DNA of 62,677 bases from positions 1 through 62,677 of the forward strand of contig CAIYSR010000155.1 of NCBI GenBank assembly GCA_903928895.1, read 5' to 3'. This stretch comes from an uncultured Rhodospirillales bacterium. Lineage in GTDB: Bacteria; Pseudomonadota; Alphaproteobacteria; Acetobacterales; Acetobacteraceae. Position 1 is the stretch's first letter; every line of letters starts with the position of its first letter. The notes under the pieces are model-generated. The model searched no databases. It saw only the letters and a program-made list of their open reading frames with translations, and was not told the origin of the DNA. Below, piece after piece: positions 1 to 9,434 of the stretch. The translations under genes were made by a program, and so were the position numbers.

Positions 1-1
1 C

Positions 2-700
2 GGCGAGCAGCGCGTGAAGATGACGCGGCTGCGCCGCACCATCGCCACAAGGCTGAAGGAGGCGCAGAACACGGCCGCGATCCTGACCACCTTCAACGAG
101 GTGGACATGTCGGCGGTGATGGCGCTGCGGGCCGAGTACAAGGAGGCTTTCGAGAAGAAGCATGGCGGCGTCCGCCTCGGCTTCATGTCCTTCTTCGTCA
201 CCGCCTGCGTCGCCGCGCTCAAGGAATTCCCCGCCGTCAACGCCGAGATCGATGGCGAGGACGTGGTCTACAAGTCCTACGTCAACATGGGCGTCGCCGT
301 CGGCGGCCCGAACGGCCTGGTCGTGCCGGTGGTGCGCAATGTCGACCAGATGGGCTTCGCCGAGATCGAGAAGTCGATCGGCGACCTCGGCCGCAAAGTG
401 CGCGACGGCAAGCTTGGCCTCGAAGAGATGGCGGGCGGCACCTTCAGCATCACCAATGGCGGCGTCTATGGTTCGCTGATGTCCACCCCGATCCTGAACC
501 CGCCGCAATCGGCGATCCTCGGCATGCACAAGATCCAGGACCGCCCGATGGCAGTGGGCGGAAAAGTCGAAATCCGCCCGATGATGTATCTCGCGGTCTC
601 CTACGATCACCGTATCATCGACGGCAAGGAGGCGGTGTCATTCCTGGTCCGGGTCAAGGAAGGCATCGAGGACCCGCGGCGGTTGCTGCTGGGGTTGTAG
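2..700 (+). CDS. odhB: Dihydrolipoamide succinyltransferase (E2 of 2-oxoglutarate dehydrogenase), C-terminal part
   Basis: This is the catalytic C-terminal domain of the E2 subunit, which transfers succinyl groups from lipoamide to CoA in the TCA cycle. The reading frame is already open at base 2 and the start lies outside the window, so the lipoyl and E1/E3-binding domains are missing here. The stretch [18 protein letters not shown] is the usual opening of the succinyltransferase domain, and [13 protein letters not shown] near the end carries the active-site His and Asp (HRxxDG). The lpdA start follows 4 bases after the stop, as expected for an E2-E3 operon. The substrate (succinyl rather than acetyl) is inferred from the TTFNEVDM segment, typical of OdhB/SucB. 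Confidence 0.93.
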   Translation, partial: GEQRVKMTRLRRTIATRLKEAQNTAAILTTFNEVDMSAVMALRAEYKEAFEKKHGGVRLGFMSFFVTACVAALKEFPAVNAEIDGEDVVYKSYVNMGVAVGGPNGLVVPVVRNVDQMGFAEIEKSIGDLGRKVRDGKLGLEEMAGGTFSITNGGVYGSLMSTPILNPPQSAILGMHKIQDRPMAVGGKVEIRPMMYLAVSYDHRIIDGKEAVSFLVRVKEGIEDPRRLLLGL

Positions 701-704
701 GACC

Positions 705-2096
705 ATGAGCGACAGCTTCGACGTCATCGTCATCGGCTCCGGCCCCGGCGGCTATGTCTGCGCCATCCGCGCCGCCCAGCTCGGCATGAAGGTCGCCTGC
801 GTGGAAAAGCGCGACACCCTCGGCGGCACCTGCCTCAATGTCGGCTGCATTCCATCCAAGGCGCTGCTGCAATCCTCGGAGAACTACGCCGAGACCCTGC
901 ACGCCTGGAAGGACCACGGCATCATGGTCGAGGGTGTCACGCTCGATCTGGCGCGGATGCAGGCGCGCAAGGGCGAAGTGGTCGGCGCCAACGTCAAGGG
1001 CGTCGAATTCCTGTTCAAGAAGAACAAGGTAACCTGGCTCAAAGGCGCCGGCCGTATCGTCGCGGCGGGCAAGGTCGAGGTCGCCGGCATCGAATACGGC
1101 GCCAAACACATCGTCATCGCCACCGGCAGCGAAAGCATGCCGCTCCCGGGCGTGACCGTGGACGAGACCCGCATCGTCACCTCCACCGGCGCCCTCGAAC
1201 TGGCGACGGTGCCAGGTCACCTGGTGGTGATCGGCGGCGGCGTGATCGGGCTCGAACTCGGCAGCGTCTGGCGCCGCCTGGGCGCGCAGGTGACGGTGGT
1301 GGAGTTCCTCGACCGCCTGATCCCCGGCAATGACGGCGAGATCGCCAAGCAGTTCGAGCGGGTCCTGTCCCGGCAGGGCATGAAATTCAAACTCGGCGCC
1401 AAGGTCACCGGCGCCGTCGCCTCCGATACCGGCGTGGTGGTGACCGTCGAGACCCTCAAGACCGGCAAGGTCGAGGACATCCAGGCCGACGTGGTGCTGC
1501 TGGCGATCGGCCGGCGCGCTTTCACCGAAGGCCTCGGGCTGGCCGAAGCCGGGGTGGCGACGGATGAGCGCGGCCGGGTGAAAACCGACCCGCATTTCGC
1601 CACCAACGTGCCGGGCATCTACGCGATCGGCGACGTCATCGCCGGGCCGATGCTGGCGCACAAGGCCGAGGACGAAGGCGTGGCCCTGGCCGAGCGCCTG
1701 GCGGGACAGGCCGGGCACGTCAACTACGCGGTGATCCCGGGCGTGGTCTATACCGCCCCCGAAGTGGCCTCGGTGGGCAAGACCGAGGAGGAACTCAAGG
1801 CGGCCGGGATCGAGTACGCCGTCGGAAAATTCCCCTTCACCGCCAATGGCCGCGCCCGCGCGATGGGCGCGACCGACGGGTTCGTCAAACTGTTGGCGGA
1901 CAAAGCCACCGACCGTCTGCTCGGCGCCCATATCCTCGGTCCCGACGCCGGCACCCTGATCGCCGAGATCGCCCTGGCCATGGAATTCGGCGCCAGTGCC
2001 GAGGACGTGGCCCGGACGTGCCACGCCCACCCGAGCCTGAACGAGGCCGTCAAGGAGGCGGCGCTGGCGGTTGCCGGGCGGGCGCTGCATATCTGA
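705..2096 (+). CDS. lpdA: Dihydrolipoyl dehydrogenase (E3)
   Basis: This FAD-dependent disulfide reductase reoxidises dihydrolipoamide with NAD+ for the 2-oxoglutarate dehydrogenase complex. The 463-residue length is normal for the family. The N-terminal FAD-binding loop GSGPGGY (11-17), the redox disulfide Cys43/Cys48 in [13 protein letters not shown], a second NAD-binding Rossmann motif [10 protein letters not shown], and the C-terminal His442/Glu447 pair in HPSLNEA are all present. It starts 4 bases after odhB, so it is probably co-transcribed and dedicated to that complex, though E3 is often shared with other 2-oxoacid dehydrogenases. Confidence 0.96.
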   Translation: MSDSFDVIVIGSGPGGYVCAIRAAQLGMKVACVEKRDTLGGTCLNVGCIPSKALLQSSENYAETLHAWKDHGIMVEGVTLDLARMQARKGEVVGANVKGVEFLFKKNKVTWLKGAGRIVAAGKVEVAGIEYGAKHIVIATGSESMPLPGVTVDETRIVTSTGALELATVPGHLVVIGGGVIGLELGSVWRRLGAQVTVVEFLDRLIPGNDGEIAKQFERVLSRQGMKFKLGAKVTGAVASDTGVVVTVETLKTGKVEDIQADVVLLAIGRRAFTEGLGLAEAGVATDERGRVKTDPHFATNVPGIYAIGDVIAGPMLAHKAEDEGVALAERLAGQAGHVNYAVIPGVVYTAPEVASVGKTEEELKAAGIEYAVGKFPFTANGRARAMGATDGFVKLLADKATDRLLGAHILGPDAGTLIAEIALAMEFGASAEDVARTCHAHPSLNEAVKEAALAVAGRALHI

Positions 2097-2147
2097 GGGG
2101 CCGGGGCCCTCTCGCCTTCCCGTCCAATCGGCGCCACACTGTTGCCC

Positions 2148-3149
2148 ATGAACACGATGCGGCCGTTGGCGTTGACCATGGGAGACCCGGCCGGAATCGG
2201 CGGGGAATTGTCGCTGAAGGCGTGGCGCGCGCGGCGCGGGGGGCGGCCGTTCGTGGCGCTCGACGATCCGGACCGCCTGGCCGGGATTGCGCGTGATCTT
2301 GGGCTCGATGTGCCGGTGCGCGCGATCCAAGCCGCCGCCGCGGCCGGCGCCGTGTTCCGCGATGCGCTGCCGGTGCTGCCGGTCAAGCTCGGCGCACCCC
2401 CGGTGCCGGGCCGGGCCGACCCCGCCAACGCCGCCGCCGTGATCGCCTCCATCGAAGGCGCGGTGCGCCTGGTCATGGCCGGCGAGGCGGCAGCCGTCGT
2501 AACCAATCCGATCCACAAATCCACCCTCTACGGCGTCGGTTTCGCCTATCCCGGCCATACCGAGTTCCTCGCCGCCCTGACCGGCGCACCCCTGCCGGTG
2601 ATGATGCTCGCCAGCCCAGATTTGCGGGTGGTGCCGATCACCGTGCACGCCTCGTTGCGGCGGATGCTGGAGATGATCACGATCGAGCGGATCCTGGGCG
2701 TCTGCCGGGTGACCGAGGCTGCGCTGCGGCTGCACTGGGGCATCGCCCGGCCACGCCTCGCCGTGGCCGGGCTCAATCCGCACGCCGGCGAGGACGGCAC
2801 CATGGGCGAGGAGGAGATCGCGGTGATCCGCCCGGCAATCGAGCTGCTCAAGGCCGAGGGGATGGACGTCACCGGGCCGTGGGCAGCCGATTCGATGTTC
2901 ACCCCCGAGGCCCGCGCAGGCTATGACGTGGCGATGGGCATGTATCACGATCAGGCGCTGATCCCGCTGAAAACGCTCGATATGCGTCGCGGCGTGAATA
3001 TCACCCTGGGCCTGCCTCTGATCCGCACCTCGCCTGACCATGGCACCGCCTTCGCCATCGCCGGCCACGGCGTGGCCGACGCTTCGAGCCTGATCGCGGC
3101 GATCGATCTGGCCTCCGATCTGGCGCATCGCCAGGAGAAAACAGCATGA
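2148..3149 (+). CDS. pdxA: 4-hydroxythreonine-4-phosphate dehydrogenase
   Basis: PdxA oxidises 4-phosphohydroxy-L-threonine with NAD+ in the DXP-dependent route to pyridoxal phosphate. The family opening [12 protein letters not shown] is seen, and the metal-binding histidines fall in [20 protein letters not shown] and the final AGHGVAD segment. Three starts are possible: TTG at 2142, ATG at 2148 and ATG at 2157. I chose 2148; no clear ribosome binding site separates them. The stop overlaps the pdxJ start (ATGA), so the two B6 genes are probably translationally coupled; their products act at consecutive stages of the same pathway. Confidence 0.93.
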   Translation: MNTMRPLALTMGDPAGIGGELSLKAWRARRGGRPFVALDDPDRLAGIARDLGLDVPVRAIQAAAAAGAVFRDALPVLPVKLGAPPVPGRADPANAAAVIASIEGAVRLVMAGEAAAVVTNPIHKSTLYGVGFAYPGHTEFLAALTGAPLPVMMLASPDLRVVPITVHASLRRMLEMITIERILGVCRVTEAALRLHWGIARPRLAVAGLNPHAGEDGTMGEEEIAVIRPAIELLKAEGMDVTGPWAADSMFTPEARAGYDVAMGMYHDQALIPLKTLDMRRGVNITLGLPLIRTSPDHGTAFAIAGHGVADASSLIAAIDLASDLAHRQEKTA

Positions 3150-3865
3150 TATCGCAACGCCTTGGGGTGAACGTCGATCACGTCGCAACGCTGCGCAATG
3201 CCCGCGGCGAAGCCTATCCGGACCCGGTGGCGGCGGCGCAATTGGCGATCGCGGCCGGAGCGGACGGCATCACCATCCACCTCCGCGAGGACCGCCGCCA
3301 CATCCGTGATGCCGACGTGACGGCGATGAAGGCGGGCATCACCAAGCCGCTGAATTTCGAGATGGCGGCGACCGAGGAAATGGTGGCCATCGCCCTCGCC
3401 GTGCGACCGCACGCCTGCTGCATCGTGCCGGAAAAACGCACCGAGGTGACCACCGAGGGCGGGCTTGACGTCGCCGGGCACCTCGCCTCCCTGGGGCCGA
3501 TGGTGGCGCGGCTGAAGGCGGCGGGGATCAGGGTCTCCATGTTCGTCGACCCCGATGAAGCGCAACTGCGCGCCTCGGCGGCGATCGGCGCCGATATCGT
3601 CGAATTGCACACCGGCAGCTACGCCCACGGCGCGGCAGGCGAGTTCGATCGGCTGGTCGCGGCCGCGGGGCTGACCGACGCGCTGCGCCTCGAATGCCAC
3701 GCCGGCCACGGCCTGACGTTCGACAACGTCACGCCGGTGGCCGCCATCGCGCAGGTGATGGAGCTCAACATCGGGCATTTCCTGATCGGCCAGGCGATCT
3801 TCGACGGATTGCCCGCCGTGGTCGAACGGATGAAGGCGCTGATGCGGGCGGCGCGCGGCGGATAG
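3146..3865 (+). CDS. pdxJ: Pyridoxine 5'-phosphate synthase
   Basis: PdxJ condenses 1-deoxyxylulose 5-phosphate with 3-amino-2-oxopropyl phosphate, the PdxA product, to form pyridoxine 5'-phosphate. The 239-residue TIM-barrel protein begins with [16 protein letters not shown], carries the HLREDRRHI active-site loop, and ends with the HAGHGL and [12 protein letters not shown] phosphate-binding segments. All are hallmarks of the family. Its start overlaps the pdxA stop by four bases. In E. coli these two genes are unlinked, so the overlap is a compact arrangement. Confidence 0.96.
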   Translation: MISQRLGVNVDHVATLRNARGEAYPDPVAAAQLAIAAGADGITIHLREDRRHIRDADVTAMKAGITKPLNFEMAATEEMVAIALAVRPHACCIVPEKRTEVTTEGGLDVAGHLASLGPMVARLKAAGIRVSMFVDPDEAQLRASAAIGADIVELHTGSYAHGAAGEFDRLVAAAGLTDALRLECHAGHGLTFDNVTPVAAIAQVMELNIGHFLIGQAIFDGLPAVVERMKALMRAARGG

Positions 3866-3911
3866 GCCGGCACGAGGCTCTTGCGGGCAAGGCCGGGATG
3901 AACGATATGAA

Positions 3912-4016
3912 GGGCGGGAGGTCGGCGGCGGACGGGCGCCTCGCCAACCCGGTCAGGTCCGGAAGGAAGCAGCCGCAGTGAGTTTCCGCTCGGGTCGTTT
4001 GTTCGGCCTCCCACCC
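3912..4016 (+). ncRNA. ffs: Signal recognition particle RNA (4.5S, bacterial small type)
   Basis: The universally conserved tetraloop and asymmetric-loop region is seen as GTCAGGTCC followed by GGAAGGAAGCAGCC around 3952-3974. The flanks GGGCGGGAGG (3912-3921) and CCTCCCACCC (near 4007-4016) pair with one mismatch, closing a long hairpin of about 105 nucleotides. The RNA binds Ffh and targets membrane proteins to the translocon. Its position just upstream of dnaX-ybaB-recR matches the order commonly seen in alphaproteobacteria. Exact ends are estimated from the pairing. Confidence 0.9.
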
Positions 4017-4074
4017 CATCAACCCGGCCGCCGCGGCGCAGTCGCAGCCTGGCGCCCCTGAACCGGCGCCCCGC

Positions 4075-5976
4075 ATGTCCGGCTTGTTCGAGGATGACCA
4101 GGATCGACTGCCGGAGCCTGAGCCCACCGGGCCCGGACTGTTCGGCGATCCCGCGCCGCCAACCACGCCGGCCGTCACCACCGCGACCCCCTATCGCGTT
4201 CTGGCCCGGAAATACCGGCCGACCACGTTCGGCGACATGATCGGGCAGGAGACGATGGTGCGCACCCTGCGCAACGCCTTCGCCGCCGGACGGGTCGCCC
4301 ATGCCTTCATGCTCACCGGCGTGCGCGGCGTCGGCAAAACCACCACCGCCCGGATCATCGCCCGCGCCCTGAACTGCATCGGCCCCGACGGCAGCGGCGG
4401 GCCGACGGTCGATCCCTGCGGGGTCTGCGCCAATTGCACCGCCATCCTGGCCGACCGCCACCCCGACGTGGTTGAGATGGATGCGGCCTCGAACAACGGG
4501 ATCGACGAGGTCCGCGAGATCATCGAGGCGGTGCGGTTTCGCCCGATGCAGGCGCGCACCAAGGTCTTCATCCTCGATGAAGTGCACATGCTCTCCAAGC
4601 CCGCCTTCAACGCGCTGCTGAAGACGCTGGAGGAGCCGCCCGCGCATGTGAAGTTCATTTTCGCCACCACCGAAATTCGCAAAGTCCCGGTCACGGTCCT
4701 CTCGCGCTGCCAGCGCTTCGATCTGCGGCGGATTTCCGGGGCCGAACTGGCGGCGCATTTCGGCCGCCTTGCGATCAAGGAGGACGTCCCGATTTCCGCC
4801 GAGGCCCTGGCCCTGATCGGCCGGGCGGCCGACGGCTCGGCACGGGACGGCTTGTCGCTGCTCGATCAGGCGATCGCGCAAAGCAATCCCGGCCAGACCA
4901 TCGATGTCGAACTTGTCGCCGAGATGCTCGGCCTGACCGACCGCGAAGCGGTGTTCGACCTGTTCGAGGCGGTGATGGCCGGCCAGCCCGCCCGCGCCCT
5001 CGAACTGACCGACCGCGCCCATGAGCGCGGCGCCGATCTCGGCGTCATGCTGCAGGACCTGCTGGAACTGGTGCACACCATCACCCGGCTCAAGGCGATC
5101 CCCGCGCTGCGCGAGAGCGCCGACCTGCCGGAGGCCGAGCGCACCCGCGGCGCCGGCTTCGCGGACCGGCTCGGCATGGCCATGCTCGGCCGCGCCTGGC
5201 AGATGCTGCTCAAGGGGATATCCGAGGTCGAAACCGCGCCGGACCGGCGGGCGGCGGCCGAGATGGTGCTGATCCGGCTATGCCATGTCGCCGACCTGCC
5301 GCCACCGGGCGAGCTGGTGCGCCGGATCATGGAAAGCGGAACCGGCGGGGGGGCAGCGGCGGGTCCGCCAGGCGCTGGGTCATCAGGCGCGGGTCCATCG
5401 GGTGGCGGGGTGCGAGCGGTGGCCAATGGCGCGCCCGCGCAATCCTATGCGCCCGCGCCAGTCGCCGCCGGACCGCGGCTGGCAAGTTTCCGCGATGTGG
5501 CGATGCTGGCTGCGGAACGGCGCGAGGCGCTGCTGCACGGCCATCTCGTGCATTCCGTCCATCTCGTGCGCTTCGCGCCGCCGGTGATCGAAGTGCGGCC
5601 GCAAGCCGATGCGCCGCGTGACCTCGCGTCCCGCCTGGCGGCGATGCTGCAAGAGGTCACGGGGCAGCGCTGGACCATCGCGCTGTCGACCGCCACCGGC
5701 GGGCCGACCCTCGCCGAACAGGGCATGGCGGCCGATTCCGCGCGTCGCGTCGTGGCGGCCGAGCATCCGCTGGTGCGCGCCATCCTTGACGCGTTTCCGG
5801 GAGCGAAAATCGACGCGGTGCGCGATGCGCGCGCCGATGTTTACGGGCTGGTCGCCGAACCCGCCTCGCTCGGCGGCGAGCCCGAGGGCTTCACCGGGAG
5901 CGACCCGGAAGGCCCCGACTTCGCCCCGCTCGACGCCGAATTCGTCGACGATCCAACTGCTGCCTGGGAAAACTGA
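4075..5976 (+). CDS. dnaX: DNA polymerase III subunits gamma and tau
   Basis: DnaX is the ATPase motor of the clamp loader, which also tethers the polymerase cores. Its 633 residues show Walker A GVRGVGKT (82-89), zinc-binding cysteines at 102, 116, 119 and 122, Walker B around [12 protein letters not shown] (169-180) and the sensor region [16 protein letters not shown] Gly/Ala/Ser/Pro-rich linker begins near residue 422, followed by a tau-type C-terminal domain. An N-terminal extension of about 38 residues precedes the usual start of homology. No A-rich slippery site like that of E. coli was found; see the rejected note on the G7 run in the linker. Confidence 0.95.
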   Translation: MSGLFEDDQDRLPEPEPTGPGLFGDPAPPTTPAVTTATPYRVLARKYRPTTFGDMIGQETMVRTLRNAFAAGRVAHAFMLTGVRGVGKTTTARIIARALNCIGPDGSGGPTVDPCGVCANCTAILADRHPDVVEMDAASNNGIDEVREIIEAVRFRPMQARTKVFILDEVHMLSKPAFNALLKTLEEPPAHVKFIFATTEIRKVPVTVLSRCQRFDLRRISGAELAAHFGRLAIKEDVPISAEALALIGRAADGSARDGLSLLDQAIAQSNPGQTIDVELVAEMLGLTDREAVFDLFEAVMAGQPARALELTDRAHERGADLGVMLQDLLELVHTITRLKAIPALRESADLPEAERTRGAGFADRLGMAMLGRAWQMLLKGISEVETAPDRRAAAEMVLIRLCHVADLPPPGELVRRIMESGTGGGAAAGPPGAGSSGAGPSGGGVRAVANGAPAQSYAPAPVAAGPRLASFRDVAMLAAERREALLHGHLVHSVHLVRFAPPVIEVRPQADAPRDLASRLAAMLQEVTGQRWTIALSTATGGPTLAEQGMAADSARRVVAAEHPLVRAILDAFPGAKIDAVRDARADVYGLVAEPASLGGEPEGFTGSDPEGPDFAPLDAEFVDDPTAAWEN

Positions 5977-5978
5977 CC

Positions 5979-6302
5979 ATGAAAAATCTCGCCGGCCTGA
6001 TGAAACAGGCCTCGGACATGCAGCGCAAAATGGAGGAGCTGCAAACCGCGCTCGAAGCCATGGTGATGGAAGGCAGCGCCGGCGCCGGCATGGTCTCGGT
6101 CGTGCTCAACGGCAAAGGCGTGCTCAAGTCGGTGCGGATCGATCCCAAAATCGCCACGGCCGACGATCTCGACATGATGCAGGACCTGATCATCGCCGCC
6201 CATGCCGACGCCCAGCGCAAGATCGAAACCGCCAAGGGCGCCGAGATGCAGCGCCTGACCGGCGGCCTGTCGCTGCCGCCCGGCTTCAAGCTGCCGTTCT
6301 GA
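5979..6302 (+). CDS. YbaB/EbfC family nucleoid-associated protein
   Basis: This is a small (107 residues) DNA-binding protein of the YbaB/EbfC family, which forms tweezer-like dimers. The N-terminal helix [20 protein letters not shown] and the strand segment [16 protein letters not shown] match the family. It starts two bases after the dnaX stop and ends four bases before recR, the conserved dnaX-ybaB-recR order that links it to DNA replication and repair. The specific cellular role of the family is not well settled. Confidence 0.94.
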   Translation: MKNLAGLMKQASDMQRKMEELQTALEAMVMEGSAGAGMVSVVLNGKGVLKSVRIDPKIATADDLDMMQDLIIAAHADAQRKIETAKGAEMQRLTGGLSLPPGFKLPF

Positions 6303-6306
6303 GCTT

Positions 6307-6900
6307 ATGGGTGGCCCCGAGGTCGACCGCCTGATCGCGCTGCTGGCGAAGCTGCCGGGGCTGGGGCCACGCAGCGCCCGCCGCGCCGCCCTGAAGCTGT
6401 TGCAGCACCCCGAATCCCGCATGCTGCCACTGGCAACGGCACTGGCCGAAGCCGCCCGCACGGTGCGCAGCTGCACCCAGTGCGGCAATCTCGACAGCCG
6501 CGATCCCTGCGCGGTCTGCGCCGATCCGCACCGCGACCAGGCCCTGATCTGCGTGGTCGAGAGCGTCGGCGACCTGTGGGCGCTTGAGCGCGCCCATGTC
6601 CATCGCGGCCGCTATCACGTCCTCGGCGGCACCTTGTCCGCGCTCGGCGGCACCGGCCCGGACGATCTGAATGTGGCGCCCCTGCTGGCCCGCATCCGCG
6701 AAGGCGGGGTGACCGAGGTGATCCTGGCCCTGGCCGCAACGGTCGATGGCGCGACGACGACGCATTGGCTGATGGAGAAACTCAAGCCGCTCGGCGCCGT
6801 GATCAGCCGCGTCGGCCACGGCGTCCCGATGGGCGGCGCGCTCGACGTGCTGGACGACGGAACCCTGGCGGCGGCGCTGCGGGCGCGGAGGGTGTACTAA
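6307..6900 (+). CDS. recR: Recombination mediator protein RecR
   Basis: RecR works with RecO (and RecF) to load RecA at gaps in single-stranded DNA. The 197 residues contain the helix-hairpin-helix KLPGLGPRSARRAA (15-28), a C4 zinc finger with cysteines at 56, 59, 68 and 71, and a Toprim domain beginning at ICVVESVGDLWALE. Conserved length and the neighbours dnaX and ybaB make the assignment firm. Confidence 0.96.
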   Translation: MGGPEVDRLIALLAKLPGLGPRSARRAALKLLQHPESRMLPLATALAEAARTVRSCTQCGNLDSRDPCAVCADPHRDQALICVVESVGDLWALERAHVHRGRYHVLGGTLSALGGTGPDDLNVAPLLARIREGGVTEVILALAATVDGATTTHWLMEKLKPLGAVISRVGHGVPMGGALDVLDDGTLAAALRARRVY

Positions 6901-6922
6901 TGAGGGTCGCCCGTGCGTCGGG

Positions 6923-7465
6923 ATGGGCTCCGTTCGGATGAAATCTCCTCCTAACCGGCGACCGATGGCGTTTGTCGACCTCGGCATACAGAATGCCGAG
7001 CAATTTTGGCTGGAGGTCGTTGAGCCCGATTATCACGATTTCATGGAACATCCGACTGTTAGGCGATCAAGGGCAGTCGCTGCATCGTTGGTCGATTTTA
7101 TGGAATGGCGGTTCCATGAAATCGACCCTTCAACGGGGCTGCGTTGGCAAACATACAAGACTGACCTTATCCAGCAATGTGCATCGCTCGGTATGCTTCT
7201 CGACATCTACGAGACATTCAAACATCGAGGGCTCATCCGCTCCAAGACGACAATTGCTGTGAATAGTCTTCCGATAAGGAGTGGTCGCAGCGGCGCTGGG
7301 GGATATGGAGTTCCTACCGGTGGCTACGGAACTGGTAGTATAGCTCAAGGATCGGGGCGTTTTGAGCCGATGATTTACTGCAATAATGGCACCCAACGGT
7401 GGCTCCGAGAGGCAGTTGAGGACGTACGAGCATTCTGGATCGAAAGGCGCAACCTTCGCGGCTAG
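6923..7465 (+). CDS. Hypothetical protein with atypical base composition
   Basis: I do not recognise this 180-residue protein. Its DNA is visibly less GC-rich than recR upstream or the genes after it, with codons such as TTT, ATT and AAA used freely, which suggests recent transfer. The N-terminal half looks alpha-helical and charged (FWLEVVEPDYHDFMEHP), the middle is Gly/Ser/Thr-rich (around residues 110-140, with GGYGVPTGGYGTGS), and the end is helical again. No signal peptide or membrane segment is visible. ATG starts at 6923, 6938 and 6965 are all possible; none has a clear ribosome binding site. Acquired-gene status is an inference from composition. Confidence 0.6.
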   Translation: MGSVRMKSPPNRRPMAFVDLGIQNAEQFWLEVVEPDYHDFMEHPTVRRSRAVAASLVDFMEWRFHEIDPSTGLRWQTYKTDLIQQCASLGMLLDIYETFKHRGLIRSKTTIAVNSLPIRSGRSGAGGYGVPTGGYGTGSIAQGSGRFEPMIYCNNGTQRWLREAVEDVRAFWIERRNLRG

Positions 7466-7515
7466 TCCGGGAAACGGGGGGCCGGTATATGGCGGACTTA
7501 CATTCCGGCTATGAC

Positions 7516-8403
7516 TCAGCCGATCGCGGCCCGGATTTCGGCCAGCTTAGCGTGGTGCAGCGCGAGTGGATGGTTGTCGACCGTCATCGCCTGGAGGCGT
7601 GAGATGCCGTCGACGGCCGGGCCGTGGGTGACGGTCGCGTCCAGAATGCGCCGATCGAGTGCGGGGGCGAGACTGGCGAGGAGGCCTCCACGCCAATCAG
7701 GCCTCAACCCGGCCAGCGCAGCCAGCAGCGCCCAGGCCCCCCAGTTTGAGACTCCGGCGACGATGAGGTGGTCGGCCCTGGTGGTGCAGGCGATCGACTC
7801 GCCATTGGCGATATGGCTGGCGATGAGGCTGGGGGGCAGGTTGCCCATGCCGATCTCGTTGCCGCCGTCGCCGATGGCGATGGTGGTCCAGGGGGGCGCG
7901 GTGAAGAGGTCGTCCAGCGGGGCGGTATAGGACGATATGTCCAGGCCGGTGAGGTTGTGGGGGCGTCCGTCGGCGGCTTTGCCGCAGCGTTCGATGCTGA
8001 GCGCGTGGGTGATGCCGGCCTGGCGCCAGGTTTCGATGATCGTGTCGAGGGGGGTGTTGAGTTCGGCGACGTCCAGCGGCGTGTTGGTGAGGCCGGCGCC
8101 GCGCAGGGCGGCGGCGCAGGCGGAGGCGCAGGGGGTGTCGGTGGCGAGGCGCCCTGGGATGCCGACGGCGGCGAGCCCATGCAGGAGCAGCGCGGCGCCG
8201 ACGGGGCCGTCGGTTTCGGCCGCCGGCGGGGTGCCGCGGGGGACGTAAAAGCCGGTGATGATGCCGACGTTTTTCGCAGTCGCGAGGGCGAGGGCGGCGG
8301 CGTAGAGCCCGCCTTTGTTGGCGTTGCAGAGGGCGGAGATGTTGCGGCCGACGTCGACGTGGATGAGGGCTTCGATGGCGGCGATGCGGGATTCGGGGGT
8401 CAC
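7516..8403 (-). CDS. D-glutamate cyclase-like protein, C-terminal-domain type (DUF4392)
   Basis: This 295-residue protein (GTG start) resembles the DUF4392 domain, the C-terminal half of the animal mitochondrial D-glutamate cyclase DGLUCY, which interconverts D-glutamate and 5-oxo-D-proline. The segments RNISALCNANKGG, GIITGFYVPRG and AIGDGGNEIGMG are typical. The gene encoding the other half of the animal enzyme (DUF1445 type) is immediately upstream on the same strand, which supports a shared role. The family match comes from motif recognition, and the substrate is by analogy only. Confidence 0.82.
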   Translation of the reverse strand: MTPESRIAAIEALIHVDVGRNISALCNANKGGLYAAALALATAKNVGIITGFYVPRGTPPAAETDGPVGAALLLHGLAAVGIPGRLATDTPCASACAAALRGAGLTNTPLDVAELNTPLDTIIETWRQAGITHALSIERCGKAADGRPHNLTGLDISSYTAPLDDLFTAPPWTTIAIGDGGNEIGMGNLPPSLIASHIANGESIACTTRADHLIVAGVSNWGAWALLAALAGLRPDWRGGLLASLAPALDRRILDATVTHGPAVDGISRLQAMTVDNHPLALHHAKLAEIRAAIG

Positions 8404-8429
8404 TGTTGGTGGCCTGAGGTCAATGGATG

Positions 8430-8464
8430 AAGTTTTTTTGTTTCTTTTTTTTCAAAAAAAGAAA
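8430..8464 (-). repeat. Dispersed A/T hairpin element, copy 1
   Basis: Perfect 11-base arms (8441-8451 and 8454-8464) are separated by two bases. Read on the minus strand, the hairpin is followed by C, an A-run and CTT, like copies 2 and 3 near 35.1 and 41.3 kb. It lies just after the stop of the upstream minus-strand gene (8533), so it may act as or near a transcription terminator. Function is inferred. Confidence 0.7.
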
Positions 8465-8532
8465 GCGCTGACTGGCTTAGGCATGCCGGCTCTTGATCCC
8501 CGTGCCTCGCCGGCGATGGCCGGGATGTAGGG

Positions 8533-9333
8533 TCAGAGGGCGGCGAGGTTGGCGTTGCGCAGGTCGGTGATCAGCATGCAGCCTGGCGCGTGGGTGATGC
8601 AGAGTTCGGGCTTCGTCTCCGCGATGACGGCTTGCGGCGTGACGCCACAGGCCCAGAACACCGGCAGTTCGCCAGCCCCGATCGGCACCGGATCGCCGTA
8701 GTCGGGCTTGTCGAGGTCCTTGATGCCGAGCAGCCCGGGCAGCCCGATATGCACCGGCGCCCCGTGCACCGAGGGAAAGCGCGACGTGATCTGCACCGCG
8801 CGGATGGCGTCCTTCGGCGACATCGGTCGCATCGAGACCACCATCGGCCCGCGGAACACGCCGGCCGGGGTGCAGGCGATGTTGGTGCGGTACATCGGCA
8901 CGTTGGAGCCGCAGGCGATGTGGCGCACTTCGATGCCGTCCTCGATCAAGGCCTCCTCGAACGAAAACGAGCAGCCGATCGGAAAGCTCACCAGATCGTC
9001 GCGCCAGAGATGGGAGATATCGGTGCATTCCTCGACCAGTTCCCCGTGGCGCCAGACGCGGTAGCGCGGGATGTCGGTGCGGATATCGAGATCACGGCCG
9101 ATGGCCGGGATATGAGGATCGCCAGGTTCGGCAACCGCGAGCACCGGACAGGGCTTGGGGTTGGCGTGGGCAAACCGAAGGAAGTCGCCGGCCAGCGCCG
9201 CCGGCAGAATGGCGAGATTGGCCTGGACGTTGCCGGGAGCCAGGCCGGAGGTCTGGCCGGTGAAGGCGCCGCCACGAATCCGCAGCCGCTCCATGAGGCC
9301 GGTACGGCTGCCGAGGTCGGTGATGGCGTTCAT
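8533..9333 (-). CDS. D-glutamate cyclase-like protein, N-terminal-domain type (DUF1445, YcsI family)
   Basis: This 266-residue protein belongs to the DUF1445 family, annotated as putative hydro-lyases and corresponding to the N-terminal half of animal DGLUCY. Recognised segments are [15 protein letters not shown] near the N-terminus, the central [19 protein letters not shown], and the C-terminal [11 protein letters not shown] followed by [13 protein letters not shown]. The start at 9333 (MNAITDLGS) fits the family; an in-frame upstream extension looks non-coding. The next gene downstream is the DUF4392 partner, separated by about 130 bases and a hairpin repeat, so the two proteins probably cooperate in D-glutamate or 5-oxoproline metabolism. 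Confidence 0.85.
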   Translation of the reverse strand: MNAITDLGSRTGLMERLRIRGGAFTGQTSGLAPGNVQANLAILPAALAGDFLRFAHANPKPCPVLAVAEPGDPHIPAIGRDLDIRTDIPRYRVWRHGELVEECTDISHLWRDDLVSFPIGCSFSFEEALIEDGIEVRHIACGSNVPMYRTNIACTPAGVFRGPMVVSMRPMSPKDAIRAVQITSRFPSVHGAPVHIGLPGLLGIKDLDKPDYGDPVPIGAGELPVFWACGVTPQAVIAETKPELCITHAPGCMLITDLRNANLAAL

Positions 9334-9434
9334 GTCCGGGGCTCCAGCGTCGTTGCGCCACATCGTCCGGCGGGCGGCAGGGGACGTCAAGGGCGCTTCG
9401 GGAGCGCTGTCTCCCGAGAAAGTAAACCGCCCCC

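Noticed and set aside
654-3188. Very long minus-strand open frame across odhB-lpdA-pdxA
   Set aside because: It is the antisense shadow of three well-recognised genes, with His/Arg/Gly/Asp-biased composition typical of GC-rich antisense frames.
5338-5360. G7 run at dnaX codon ~424, close to where E. coli gamma ends, as a programmed frameshift site
   Set aside because: Neither a plus-one nor a minus-one slip meets a stop soon; both shifted frames stay open for well over 200 bases, so no gamma-sized product would result, and no slippery heptamer plus hairpin is evident.
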